Source: Drosophila miranda (Eukaryota > Arthropoda > Insecta > Diptera > Drosophilidae). Taken from it: a stretch of DNA of 64,000 bases. Of the stretch, positions 46,039 through 57,138 are shown piece by piece. The stretch spans positions 24,366,001 through 24,430,000 of the forward strand of contig NC_046676.1 of the NCBI RefSeq assembly GCF_003369915.1. The letters run 5' to 3'. The notes under the pieces were generated by a model. It was given only the letters and a program-made list of their open reading frames with translations. It was not told where the DNA came from and ran no database searches. Every line of letters begins with the position of its first letter. Position 1 is the first letter of the stretch. The translations under genes were made by a program, and so were the position numbers.

Positions 46039-49000
46039 ATGTCGGCGAAAGCAATCACTGAAGCCACTGGCAAGGATATCCTTAACCGTCACCTCAATGC
46101 CCATGGCGCAGGCGCGGCCACTTGTCGCTTTGCCACAGTCAATGCCGACACAGACTGGTCCAAGCTGAGTGTCGATCAGCCCTGGTTGCTGACCACGGTG
46201 AGTTCCATTTAAAAATAGCCTAACGGATCCCTAATCAGCAGTAGCAGCAGAAGAAGCAGCAGCAGCAGCAACCGTTAATTAGGCCAGCGTCGGCCACAAA
46301 CATTCGACGTTGTCATTGAACTTGACCCCGCAAAAGCGGGGGACAGGCGAACGTGGGGACGGCGGGATCTCTGCACGCCATCCCCGGATGACTAAGCCGG
46401 CGCTGGCCTCCACCTGATAAGCAGCATGTTGCGAGCGCCAGGCGACCGAGTGATTCTGATAGAAGGGCGGATTGGCTGCGCGGTTTTTTCGTGTGGCGTT
46501 TGTTTATCGGCGTGCATGATTATTGAACACTATTGGCTATAGCTATAGCTAGAGGTCGTGTGGCGTGGTCGTCGCCTGAGAGCTGGGGAGCACGATAAGT
46601 GCTACTGCTGCTCACAATAGAATTACTCAATCTTGTAGATTCGTAGCGGAAATTCACTCGCGTTTTATCGGTCATTGAAAGCGAGAAATCTGAAATCTTC
46701 CAAATGTCGCGTGATGTTTTTATTGTTTGCGGAAGGGCAAAAACACAAAAAGCGCTGACGATGCTCCCCGGCTTCTTCCGAAAGTAAACACTTATTCTTT
46801 TTGAAAGTTCTGTCTTGCACTACGATTTCGTGTTGCCTGACGACGCGGATGACATTTGCTCAATTTACACTCGTACGATTTTCTAATAGGCATCTCCGAC
46901 AACATCTGTGTTTTCGCGTATAGTGTACCCGGGGATTGTCATTGTCAATGACGAGGCGCTGGCTGTGTGCCCGGCCTGACCCTTGGGGACGCTCGCTCGC
47001 TATCGCCTGATCTGGCTCCACACACATTCACACACACACACACACACACAGTTGCTGAGTTGCTGAGTTGCTGAGAAACCGGCTTCTCTCGCTGTCCGTT
47101 CAAGTTCAATGATTTATTGGCTATTATTATACTCGCACTCGTATCTTATCAACAGTTTAATTAACATTTCGATTTTGGGGATGCTCTCCTTTGTTGCAGC
47201 CGCTGGTGGTCAAGCCCGATCAGTTGATCAAGCGTCGCGGCAAACTGGGACTGATTGGCGTGAAGAAGAGCTTTGAGCAGGTGAAACAATGGATTGGCGA
47301 GCGCATCAACAAGGATCAGAAGATCGGCAATGCCGTGGGCAAGCTGCGGAACTTCATCATCGAACCCTTTCTGCCACACACCGACGTGAGTGCCACACCA
47401 CACTCTTTTTCAATCTCAATTGAGTCGAATCCGACCCCTTAACTGTTTTCTGCTTTGTCCCAGGCGGAGGAAATGTACGTGTGCATCTATTCCCATCGAT
47501 CGGCGGACACGATTCTGTTCTATCATCAGGGCGGCGTGGACATTGGCGATGTGGATGCCAAGGCCGTGAAGCTGGATGTCCCAGTGAACAGCGACCTCTC
47601 GCTGGCCGATGTCAAGAGCAAGCTGCTCAAGGAGGTCAAGGATGCCAGCCAGAGGGAGCGCATTGCCAAATTCATTGGCGCCTTGTATGCGACATTCGTG
47701 GACTTGTACTTCACATATCTGGAGATCAATCCCCTGGTGGTGACGGCCGACAATCTGTACATACTGGACCTGGCCGCCAAGCTGGACTCGACGGCTGACT
47801 TTATCTGCCGTCCCAAGTGGGGAGAGATCGATTATCCGCCACCATTTGGCCGCGATGCCTATCCCGAGGAGGCCTACATCGCCGATTTGGATGCCAAGAG
47901 CGGGGCCTCGCTCAAGCTCACGATTCTGAATCGGAATGGTCGCATCTGGACGATGGTGGCGGGCGGCGGTGCCAGCGTGATCTATTCGGACACCATTTGC
48001 GATCTGGGCGGCGCCTCAGAGCTGGCAAACTATGGCGAGTACAGCGGTGCCCCCTCCGAGCAGCAGACGTACGAGTACGCCAAGACCATACTCAACCTGA
48101 TGACCTCCTCGCCCAAGCACCCCGATGGCAAGGTGCTGATAACCGGCGGTGGCATTGCCAACTTCACAAACGTTGCCGCGACCTTCCAAGGTGATATATA
48201 CCTATATACATATACATATATATCTTATCAGCCATCGATCAATATTGTACTCATTCCTCATCCCAGGCATCATCACGGCCCTGCGTGAGTTCCAGCCAAA
48301 GCTGGTCGAGCACAATGTCTCGATCTTTGTGCGCCGCGCTGGGCCCAACTATCAGGAGGGTCTGCGCCGCATGCGTGACTTTGGCGGCACCTTGGGCATA
48401 CCGCTGCACGTGTTTGGGCCCGAAACACACATGACTTCCATTTGCGGAATGGCCCTGGGCAAGCGGCCCATCCCGAAGGTGGCCAGTGTGGAGTTCTCCA
48501 CCGCCAATTTCCTGCTTCCTGGCGGCCAGCAGGCGCAGGCTGATCTCAAGGCGGCCAGCGATGCCAGCAGCGAGGCCCTGGGCTCCGGTAAGTGAAATGG
48601 AATGGAATTAGAATGGCATCTGAACGTGAAATCTGTTGTATGGTGTGTGTGTACCCCAAAGGAGATCACTAATCCATTCTAGCAGTAATCGTATTTTTAA
48701 TCGTTTGTATCCTTGCTGTGGCATCGATTGCATTGATTGTCCTGCACTTATCTGATCTCTCTCTCTCTCTCTTTTTATTCTCTCTGTATTTTGTATGTAT
48801 TTGCATTGATCGCTCTCGCCCTCGACAACCGACAACAACAAATATTGTCATCACATAAAAAACAAACAAAAATAACAATCCACATAAACCTCGATCAAAA
48901 AATCAAAAACCAATTTGAAATGCTCGTTTGGCCAATCAACCCGAAACTGCACCGTGAATCCTCATACACCCCGTGTTTGTATATCGTATATATCGTATCT

Positions 49001-51317
49001 GTATCTGTATCTGTATCTGTATCGTATTTGTATATGTTTCCGTTATTTGTGTATCTTGTATACTGGTTTGATCTCGCTCTCTACTCCTCCTCCATATCAT
49101 CATTATAATCGAACTCTCGACTCGACTCGACTTCATTCTGGGATCAAAAATCAAAAAGCCCTGAGCTCGACCGCAGCTAAATCGATTAAACTACCACCTA
49201 TCTCAGCAGATGAGGCGGACAATGGCAGCAGTGCCAGCAGTGCCAGCGGGCATCGCAATGGCTCGAGCCTAACTCGAAAGTTCTTCTCCAACACCACCAA
49301 GGCGATTGTGTGGGGCATGCAGCAGCGTGCGGTGCAGTCGATGCTTGACTTTGATTTTATCTGCAGGCAAGCATTCAGAATATTCAGAATATATAACCCT
49401 AAGTGAAGCTCCCTCTTTAACGTATATGTTCTCCCTGCAGACGCGAAGAACCCTCTGTGGTGGCAATGGTATATCCATTCACCGGCGATCACAAGCAGAA
49501 ATACTATTGGGGCCACAAGGAGATCCTCATTCCCGTCTACAAGAAGATGTCCGACGCCATCCACAAGAACAAGGAGGTCGATGTCTTGGTGAGCTTTGCC
49601 TCCCTGCGCAGTGCCTACGAGTCGACGCTGGAGGTGCTGGAGTTCCCCCAGATACGCACCGTTGCCATCATTGCCGAGGGCATACCCGAGAACATGACAC
49701 GCAAACTGATCCTTGAGGCCGACAAGAAGGGTGTGGCCATAATCGGACCCGCCACAGTGGGCGGCGTTAAGCCAGGCTGCTTCAAGATCGGCAACACTGG
49801 CGGCATGCTGGACAACATTCTCCACTCGAAACTTTATCGTCCGGGCAGCGTGGCCTATGTCTCTCGCTCCGGCGGCATGTCCAACGAGCTGAACAACATC
49901 ATATCGAAGGCCACCGACGGTGTGATCGAGGGCATTGCCATTGGCGGCGATCGGTACCCAGGATCCACGTTCATGGACCACATAATGCGCTACCAGGGCG
50001 ATCCGGAGACCAAGCTGATTGTGCTTTTGGGCGAGGTGGGCGGCACCGAGGAGTACGATGTGTGCGCCGCTCTCCAGGACGGACGCATCACCAAGCCACT
50101 GGTGGCCTGGTGCATCGGCACCTGTGCCAGCATGTTCACCTCTGAGGTACAGTTCGGACACGCCGGATCCTGCGCCAACTCGGACCGCGAAACGGCCACG
50201 GCCAAGAACAAGGCTCTACGGGAGGCACGTGCCTATGTCCCAGACTCCTTCGACACGCTCGGCGAGCTCATCCATCACGTGTACAGTGAGCTGGTGAAGA
50301 CGGGCCGAGTGGTGCCCAAGGAGGAGGTGCCGCCACCGACCGTGCCCATGGACTACTCGTGGGCCCGCGAGCTGGGTCTCATCCGCAAGCCAGCGTCGTT
50401 CATGACCTCGATTTGCGATGAGCGTGGCCAGGAGCTGATCTACGCGGGTATGCCCATCTCGGAGGTGCTCAGCAAGGACGTGGGCATTGGCGGTGTCATC
50501 TCGCTGCTCTGGTTCCAGCGCTGTCTGCCCTCGTACGTGTGCAAGTTCTTCGAAATGTGTCTCATGGTGACGGCCGATCACGGACCTGCTGTCTCTGGCG
50601 CCCACAACACCATTGTGTGTGCCCGTGCCGGAAAGGATCTGGTGTCTTCCGTTGTCAGTGGCCTGCTGACAATTGTATGTGGAATAAAATGCGTTTCCTT
50701 TGCTGAAAGACTTCTAAACAATTCTAATTTTCAGGGTGATCGGTTTGGTGGTGCCCTGGATGGCTCGGCAAGACAGTTCTCGGAGGCCTACGACACCAAT
50801 TTGCATCCCATGGAGTTTGTGAACAAGATGCGCAAGGAGGGGAAACTGATACTGGGCATTGGGCATCGCGTCAAGTCGATTAACAATCCCGATGTGCGTG
50901 TGAAAATCATCAAGGAATTTGTCCTCGAGAACTTCCCTGCCTGTCCGCTGCTCAGATACGCCCTGGAGGTCGAGAAGATCACTACCAACAAGAAGCCGAA
51001 TTTGATTTTGAATGTGGATGGTGTGATAGCCACTGCTTTCGTTGATATGCTCCGCAACAGTGGATCTTTCACAAGGTAGGACGCGAGACAGAATATTCTA
51101 TATGAGAATGTACCTATAATTTATGAATCCTTAAATTTTATTTTCCAGCGAGGAGGCGCAGGAGTACATCAATGTGGGTGCCATCAACTCCCTGTTTGTG
51201 CTGGGCCGTAGCATAGGTTTCATCGGCCATTATATGGACCAGAAGCGTCTCAAGCAGGGTCTCTATCGCCATCCATGGGACGACATCTCCTATGTCATTC
51301 CCGAGCAATACAACTAA
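46039..51317 (+). CDS. ATPCL: ATP-citrate synthase (ATP citrate lyase)
   Basis: Eight coding exons (46039-46197, 47200-47385, 47464-48190, 48267-48587, 49207-49366, 49441-50674, 50735-51075, 51149-51317) join to 1098 residues, matching the 1101 of human ACLY. The enzyme is a cytosolic homotetramer turning citrate, CoA and ATP into acetyl-CoA, oxaloacetate, ADP and phosphate for lipid synthesis. The N-terminal ATP-grasp/succinyl-CoA-synthetase-beta half shows [16 protein letters not shown] and [11 protein letters not shown]. The alpha-type half shows [32 protein letters not shown] and the phosphohistidine loop FGHAGSCAN (His about 758). The C-terminal citrate-synthase-like part shows [14 protein letters not shown]. 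The start MSAKAI matches the family start. Exon 5 begins at a NAGNAG acceptor and ends at a GC donor. The linker before NTTKAIVWG lacks the mammalian RTASFS phosphosite. Identification is certain. Confidence 0.98.
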
Positions 51318-51793
51318 GAACATACCATACCCGTGGCGGAGAAGCTAGCCCTGATGTTATATATTTATATACACCTACATATATATACATATATATATAT
51401 ATATATCATATATATATTATTCGGAAGTTGTTGTAGTTAAGCACAGATTTACGATGTTAAGCAAAAACGGAGGAGTTGGTCACAACACAAAAACACACAC
51501 ACACATACACACTCCATTAGCTGGTTATCTTCGCGTAGGATGTGACGGAACAATCTCTTATAATTTCGACCGTCTCTCTCTCTTTCTCCCTCCCAGTCCC
51601 TTTTCTCTCACCTATGCCGGCATTTATCAAACATTTAGCCCATGTTGTTTCTTGTAATCTGTTATAGATGGGTGTCTCGAAGAACCACCAGGGGGCAGGG
51701 CAGGGTCGTTTTCAATTAGTGGAACAACATCACAGCCTAATATTATTTCATATTTTTTTTATACCTTACCTTAGCTTGGAGCCACAAAAAGAG

Positions 51794-51799
51794 AATAAA
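51794..51799 (+). terminator. ATPCL: Poly(A) signal of ATPCL
   Basis: AATAAA about 480 bases after the stop codon, just before the convergent 3' end of the TMEM208 gene. Confidence 0.6.
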
Positions 51800-51931
51800 T
51801 TGTTGCAAAAAGCTTAATTCCTTCAATTTTGTTGCTTCTTTTTAACATGCAATATTTTGTTAAACCAAGCTCCTCCCAGGCAAAGAAACGATGTGGAAAA
51901 TGCACTAGTTCCTTCTGCACTCAAGCACACA

Positions 51932-51937
51932 TTTATT
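51932..51937 (-). terminator. TMEM208: Candidate poly(A) signal of the TMEM208 gene
   Basis: AATAAA on the minus strand, about 390 bases beyond the TAA stop. The two convergent genes therefore end within about 150 bases of each other. Confidence 0.4.
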
Positions 51938-52324
51938 TATAAATAATATCGTAATGTATATGTATTTACAATGCACACACCAGTACAGGACGATCGTTCG
52001 CAGAACAAATTAATTATAGTAGTCTGTGGGCCTTTTGTGGAGACGTGAATGCATTATATATGAAGCTGTACTGTATTGTTTGTTCACTCGGAAAAATTCA
52101 CCAAAAATTAAATCGCACAAAATGTTTCACGTAGCTGAAAATTGCGGGGATTGTCTTTTGTCTCGAATTTAATTTGCTGAATATTTTTTGATAATTTGGA
52201 AACGCCCACACACCCATCTAGTCCTAGTCAATTATCTAAGCGTAAAATCTCATTTAAACGTATTTAAGCCAGCCCCAGAGGACCCCAACCCAACTGATAG
52301 TTAGCCGACAGTTGATGCTGCCTT

Positions 52325-53036
52325 TTATCTCATGCGGCGCATTTTTCGCTCCATCTTCTTCTGCTTCTTTTCGTCCAATTCTGGCTCCTCTTGGGCATTT
52401 CGCTGGGCAAGCCAGGGCTTTATGAAGGAGCCCCAGAGCATCCAGCCGGCTCGCATGGGCGCCAGAAGCAGCACCAGCCAGAAGTAGTTCGAGATGAGGG
52501 CCATCAGTAATGTTCCAGAAGTAAGGATAATCAGGTCCTTGACATTTCTGCAAGCAAAGCAGACAGGATTAGCTAATATCTAACGGATTCAGATGCAAGC
52601 ACTACTCACTCCGCTATGCCGCCTTCCATGTTCAGATCGTTGCCCGAGTCTAGTAGAGCACCGGTCTCCGAGAACTTTGCTTGGGACATAAACGCCATGA
52701 ACTGGTAGGCACCGCCAAGTATCGCCAATGAAAGGATGTACATGATCTGTGGAGAATGGGAATTACATTAATTTAAGAGGTAGCCGCAGTTTGTCACTGA
52801 TCTGACTTACGATTGTGACTTTGCTGAATTCGAAGACTAGAAAGCTCAATAGGAGAGCAGGTGCAGCACAGCCAATGGCCATGTTCCTATAAAATGCTAA
52901 TGTGGTCTTGTTTTCTTCGACGATTTGCTTGGCACCTTTCGTGCCCTGTTTGCCCTTCTGCGTTGGCTGTAAGAGAACGAAATGTTTATTGCCGATTCCC
53001 TAGCATTCTGAGCCAGTATAATTTACTTACAGCCAT
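52325..53036 (-). CDS. TMEM208: TMEM208-family ER membrane protein
   Basis: Four exons on the minus strand (53036-53031, 52966-52811, 52746-52610, 52547-52325) encode 173 residues, the same length as human TMEM208. The first exon holds only ATG GCT before GTAAGT. The protein begins MAPTQKGKQGTKGAKQIVEEN, then has hydrophobic segments around MAIGCAAPALLLSFLVFEF, IMYILSLAILGGAYQFMAF and LIILTSGTLLMALISNYFW. An APMRAGWMLWG turn and a strongly basic C-terminal tail (KKQKKMERKMRRMR) follow. TMEM208 (SND3-like) is an ER protein linked to signal-recognition-particle-independent targeting. It runs convergently towards ATPCL. The fly gene is, I believe, CG8320. Identification is firm by topology, length and sequence. 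Confidence 0.93.
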
Positions 53037-53827
53037 TACTGCTATTTTAATTATGTGTTAAGAATTTCGAAACTAATCTTAGACCACTGTTTTACGTGGC
53101 CTTACCGATAAAATTTAATATTATATAATTATAATTTTGTGCTTCAGATAAGATATCCTTCAGATGCAACCAAAACAAAAACAAATCCGCAAATGGGGAT
53201 GTGGCACAAGTATGTGGAGCAGGATTTATTGATAAAATATACCGTCCAACACTCAGAAAAATAAAAAAATAATACCGTCTACTTAAAAAAAAATACCGAT
53301 GAAAAAAACGTAGCCCACCTAAGCCCCCTTTATTTAAACAAGATAACAACTCGAGCTAAAACGCTGAAAATAATACTAATACTAATTAGTCTTGTAGGTC
53401 CATCCAATCCTTCCTCTTCAGTTACAAAGCACCCGGCGATATATTTTACCTGATCTATGCTAAAATTCGTATAGTTTCATGATTTTCGTGAAAGGTATTT
53501 TAATACCCACTGGTCGACAATGGGCTAATGGTTCCATGATCGAAAATCATATTCCTCGATTTTGATATTCGGCTGAATATTACTCGCTAGATAGGACCCT
53601 CAGTCCTAAACAAATAATTTTATCCCATTGTTGATTTAATTTTCTACAAGATTGGCTAATTTTAAATGCTTCAAATGCCGACCTGAACCCGATTCAAAGA
53701 GAGCGAAAAAGATAGCCTTAACCGATTTGCAGCGGCAAGAGTGTTGTAAAAGGGGATTTCTCTATAACTTTTTCTTAGACTGCTTTTTGTACCTTGACCG
53801 TTCGGATCGCCTGCACTTTATTTTAAC
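53037..53827. promoter_or_regulatory. Divergent intergenic promoter region of TMEM208 and Pex11
   Basis: About 790 AT-rich bases separate two divergently transcribed genes. No TATA box was seen at standard distances, as expected for housekeeping genes. ATACCG occurs three times between 53240 and 53300. Confidence 0.4.
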
Positions 53828-54674
53828 ATGAATATGGACAAGTGGGTGCAGTTGAATAACCAGGTTGCTGGCCGGGATAAACTAGCGAGGTAAGTGGGTT
53901 GACTCGATGGGAGCATAAAACACTAACCTTTATTTGCACAACCAAAACAGACTAATTCAATATGCGTCGCGAGCAATGTGGGATTCCCTCGAGGTGTGCA
54001 ACTCTAGTCCAGCGCTGGTGGACAACTTCAAGACAGTTGAGTACATCCTGAGCACATTCCGAAAGCGTGAGTTTCATTCAATACGATTCCATTTCACAGT
54101 TAATACATGCTAATCCATAGTGCTTCGTTTTGGCAAATGTTTCGATGTGTTCTATGGAACTCTGCGCACAATACACTATCCGGACCTCACTATTCGGGCC
54201 ACTCTGACCCTGGGTAAGCTGTCGCAGTCCCTGTTCCTGTTCGCTGACCATTTCCTGTGGTTGGCGAGGACGGGCCTGACGAAAGTGGACGTAAAGCGTT
54301 GGTCCAACATTGCCAACAAATACTGGCTGTTCTCGATTATCATGAATCTGTGCCGTGACTTTTATGAGATAGTGCGGGTGCTGAACCTTCACCTGTCGGG
54401 CTGCAGGAGTGGCATATCGCGCTGTGAATTGCCAACAAGTATCAATAGCCCACAGGACTTCAAACGCCTGGCCCTGCAGTCGTATGTCATGATTCAGGGA
54501 CATAAGGACATTGCAGTGGACACAGTAAAGAATATGTGCGACTTCTTCATCCCCCTGACGGCCCTTGGATACACTAGTCTGACCCCACGGACGATTGGCC
54601 TCCTGGGAGCGATTTCCTCGTTGGCCGGCCTATGGACCCTGCTGGAACCGAAGGCCAAGCTAATGCCCGCATAA
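53828..54674 (+). CDS. Pex11: Peroxisomal membrane protein 11 (Pex11)
   Basis: Three exons (53828-53889, 53951-54066, 54121-54674) with phase 2 and phase 1 junctions encode 243 residues, close to the usual length. Pex11 sits in the peroxisome membrane, bends it through an amphipathic helix and recruits the fission machinery. The N-terminal part shows MDKWVQLNNQVAGRDKLARL and the family pattern DNFKTVEYILSTFRK with LLRFGKCFDVFYGTLRT. The TLTLGKLSQSLFLFADHF segment is typical of Pex11 alpha/beta proteins. A C-terminal hydrophobic segment (TIGLLGAISSLAGLWTLL) would anchor the tail. The DHHC gene lies 385 bases downstream on the same strand, so the 3' UTR must be short or overlap its promoter. 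Confidence 0.95.
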
Positions 54675-55059
54675 TACTGCATGACCTAATATTTTAATCT
54701 CTGTGTATTTTTACTTGTGCCTAAACTCATTCCTCCATTATCTGTAGAGAAACGTTAACGGTTGTATTTGTATTTGTGAATTGGATTAAGTTTGAAAGAT
54801 ATGATATGAGAAATGAACGATTTTATGAACCACCTAAATGGACTTCTCGTTTTCTGTTCGCGTTCCAGGGCGAATGGCGGTTACGGTCAGCTGATTGCCT
54901 CGGCCGCACTGTGAATGGCACTTTTCTTAGTTGTATTTTTATTTGGTTTTTCATTATCTATTCGTCCGAAGTTTTGTTGTTAATAGCCTATGGTCTGCCG
55001 TCGCGCCATGTTATCTGGGAATTGATGAAACCGATGTGTCATTTGCGTATCCAAAAACC

Positions 55060-56097
55060 ATGAACAACTACTCTTATTCAGCCCTGGCCAGTGTGGACCA
55101 CCACAATCGGTGCTGCGGTAACCGCGCCTGGTGCGTGAAGGACATCTGCGGCATTGTCTGTGTCATCATGACTTGGCTGCTCATCCTCTTTGCTGAGTTT
55201 GTGGTCATGCGCCTTATTCTGATGCCCAGCGACTACACAGTCTTCAGTACCATTAACATGATTATATTCCAAGCGCTGGCGTTCCTAGCGTTCGCCTCTC
55301 ACATACGCACCATGCTCTCGGATCCGGTAAGTAGGAATCAAATCAATTAAATCCGTATGCACTTAACCATGTCGCCATTTTGCAGGGCGCTGTGCCTAGG
55401 GGAAATGCCACCAAAGAAATGATCGAGCAGATGGGCTACCGGGAGGGTCAGATGTTTTACAAGTGCCCCAAGTGCTGTAGCATCAAACCGGAGCGTGCCC
55501 ACCACTGCTCCGTCTGCCAGCGATGTATTCGGAAAATGGATCACCATTGTCCTTGGGTGAACAATTGCGTGGGCGAGAACAATCAAAAGTACTTTGTACT
55601 CTTCACCGTAAGCTAATGCGGAACATTTTTCCATACTCTTCACTCACTCGCGCTCTCTCTGCAGTTCTACATTGCCTCGATATCGCTGCATACGCTCTTT
55701 CTAGTGCTCACGCAGTTCGCGGAGTGCGTAAAGAACGATTGGCGCACATGCTCGCCGTACTCACCGCCATCCACAATATTCCTGCTGCTCTTTCTCACGT
55801 TCGAGGGCCTGATGTTTGGCATATTCACCATCATAATGCTGGCCACTCAGCTGACGGCCATATTCAACGATCAGACGGTGAGTAAACGCAAATTGTTTGG
55901 AGAATGAATTTGATTTGATTCGTTTCTTTCGTTTGCAGGGAATCGAGCAACTGAAGAAGGAGGAGGCCCGATGGGCAAAGAAGTCGCGTCTCAAGAGCAT
56001 TCAATCGGTTTTTGGGCGATTCTCGCTTGCGTGGTTTTCGCCCTTTACGGAGCCCTCGTGTCGCACCAAATTCCATACCCATTTTTATTCGGTCTGA
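55060..56097 (+). CDS. DHHC palmitoyltransferase, ZDHHC3/7 (GODZ) type
   Basis: Four exons (55060-55326, 55386-55607, 55665-55877, 55939-56097), all in phase 0, encode 286 residues. The cysteine-rich domain reads [15 protein letters not shown] then [20 protein letters not shown], with DHHC at residues 141-144 and Cys144 as the acyl-carrying residue. Two hydrophobic segments precede it (about 25-85) and two follow. The QTGIEQ after the last segment occupies the place of the TTxE motif of the family. Such enzymes add palmitate to protein cysteines, mainly in the Golgi for this subgroup. The protein ends HFYSV, which could act as a PDZ ligand. The start [19 protein letters not shown] was chosen because the frame upstream looks non-coding. 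I believe the D. melanogaster gene is CG8314. Confidence 0.95.
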
Positions 56098-56422
56098 GGC
56101 GGGATTCCGGATCCCCTCCGGACAATACCGACATTGGGGTAGCTTTATCGAACAACTAAACGTACAAGGGGGCAACAAGTAGCCGCCCCTTGTTGAAATG
56201 CTCCGTGCAGCTTTTGTATTTTTCTTATGTTCTTTTCATCGATTTATCGATCGATCGATTTGTGTCTTAGCTCAAGCAAAATGATTGCCTTAGCGCCTGG
56301 TCGAGTGCTGCATGTATTGTACTTACTATACACCTGAGCAAAAAAACAAAAAACAGAGATCAGCACTCTAAGCAATGTATTTATTTTATACCTAATGGGA
56401 GACGAGACAGTGTGCGACCAGA

Positions 56423-56428
56423 AATAAA
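56423..56428 (+). terminator. Poly(A) signal of the DHHC gene
   Basis: AATAAA about 325 bases after the TGA stop. Confidence 0.6.
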
Positions 56429-56459
56429 AGTTTGAAAAAACATGCGCAAATCTTTTCTC

Positions 56460-56612
56460 ATCCTCAGGAATTCTCTGAGAGATCTCTCAATCTCTCTCTC
56501 GCTGCGCGGTGTAGTGTGAGTTCTGCTAGTGGCATGGACTGTTGGATCTGTTGTCTGCTCTGTTCAGTCTGAGAAAAACGATCGAAGATCCAGGAGGTGT
56601 CTGCTGGACGTG
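56460..56612 (+). promoter_or_regulatory. Strn-Mlck: Candidate Strn-Mlck promoter: GAGA elements plus consensus initiator
   Basis: CT-rich GAGA-factor-type sites at about 56474-56503 precede a perfect initiator TCAGTC (56564-56569, A at 56566). No TATA box lies 30 bases upstream. A GGACGTG resembling a downstream promoter element sits a little too far downstream (56606-56612). The ATG of Strn-Mlck follows about 570 bases on. Confidence 0.4.
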
Positions 56613-57138
56613 GTGCGCGCCCTCGACGTCGAACGCCGTGTTGTATATATTATTTATATATAGAAAGAAAGGAAAGGAAAAGAACATTTCTGTGTTCACA
56701 AATTTGTCAATTTTTTTGAGTGTGTGTGTTTGTGTCTATGCAGTGTGTCTGGTCTAGTGGAATTTGGAAGAAGAAAGGCTATTTGCAATGCCAGAAAAGG
56801 CAAAAAATCTGAATATATCCCAATTATATATTAACCAGTATATTGTTTTAAAGAAAAATAAGTAATTGCCAATCGAAAAAGCGGAAAATTTTCAATTATT
56901 ACCAGTGTTTGTTCACGTTGGTGTGCGTCGAGAGTTCTAAATATAAATAAATAGGAAAATCGGCTGTCGGCTAAAGCCGCATTGAAAAAAAATATTTAAA
57001 AATTTTCGGTCTAGAGCACCCTAATCCTACAGAGAAAGTCGTCCTGAGAGTGTGTACCCGTACCCCCCGAGCCGGTCCTCTGTCCGCGTGTTGCCCCTGT
57101 TTTTTTTTGGCTAATTATATAGCGAGAGAGACCTGAAC

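Noticed and set aside
49151..50161. 336-codon minus-strand frame
   Set aside because: Antisense shadow of ATPCL exons with no splice signals or family match.
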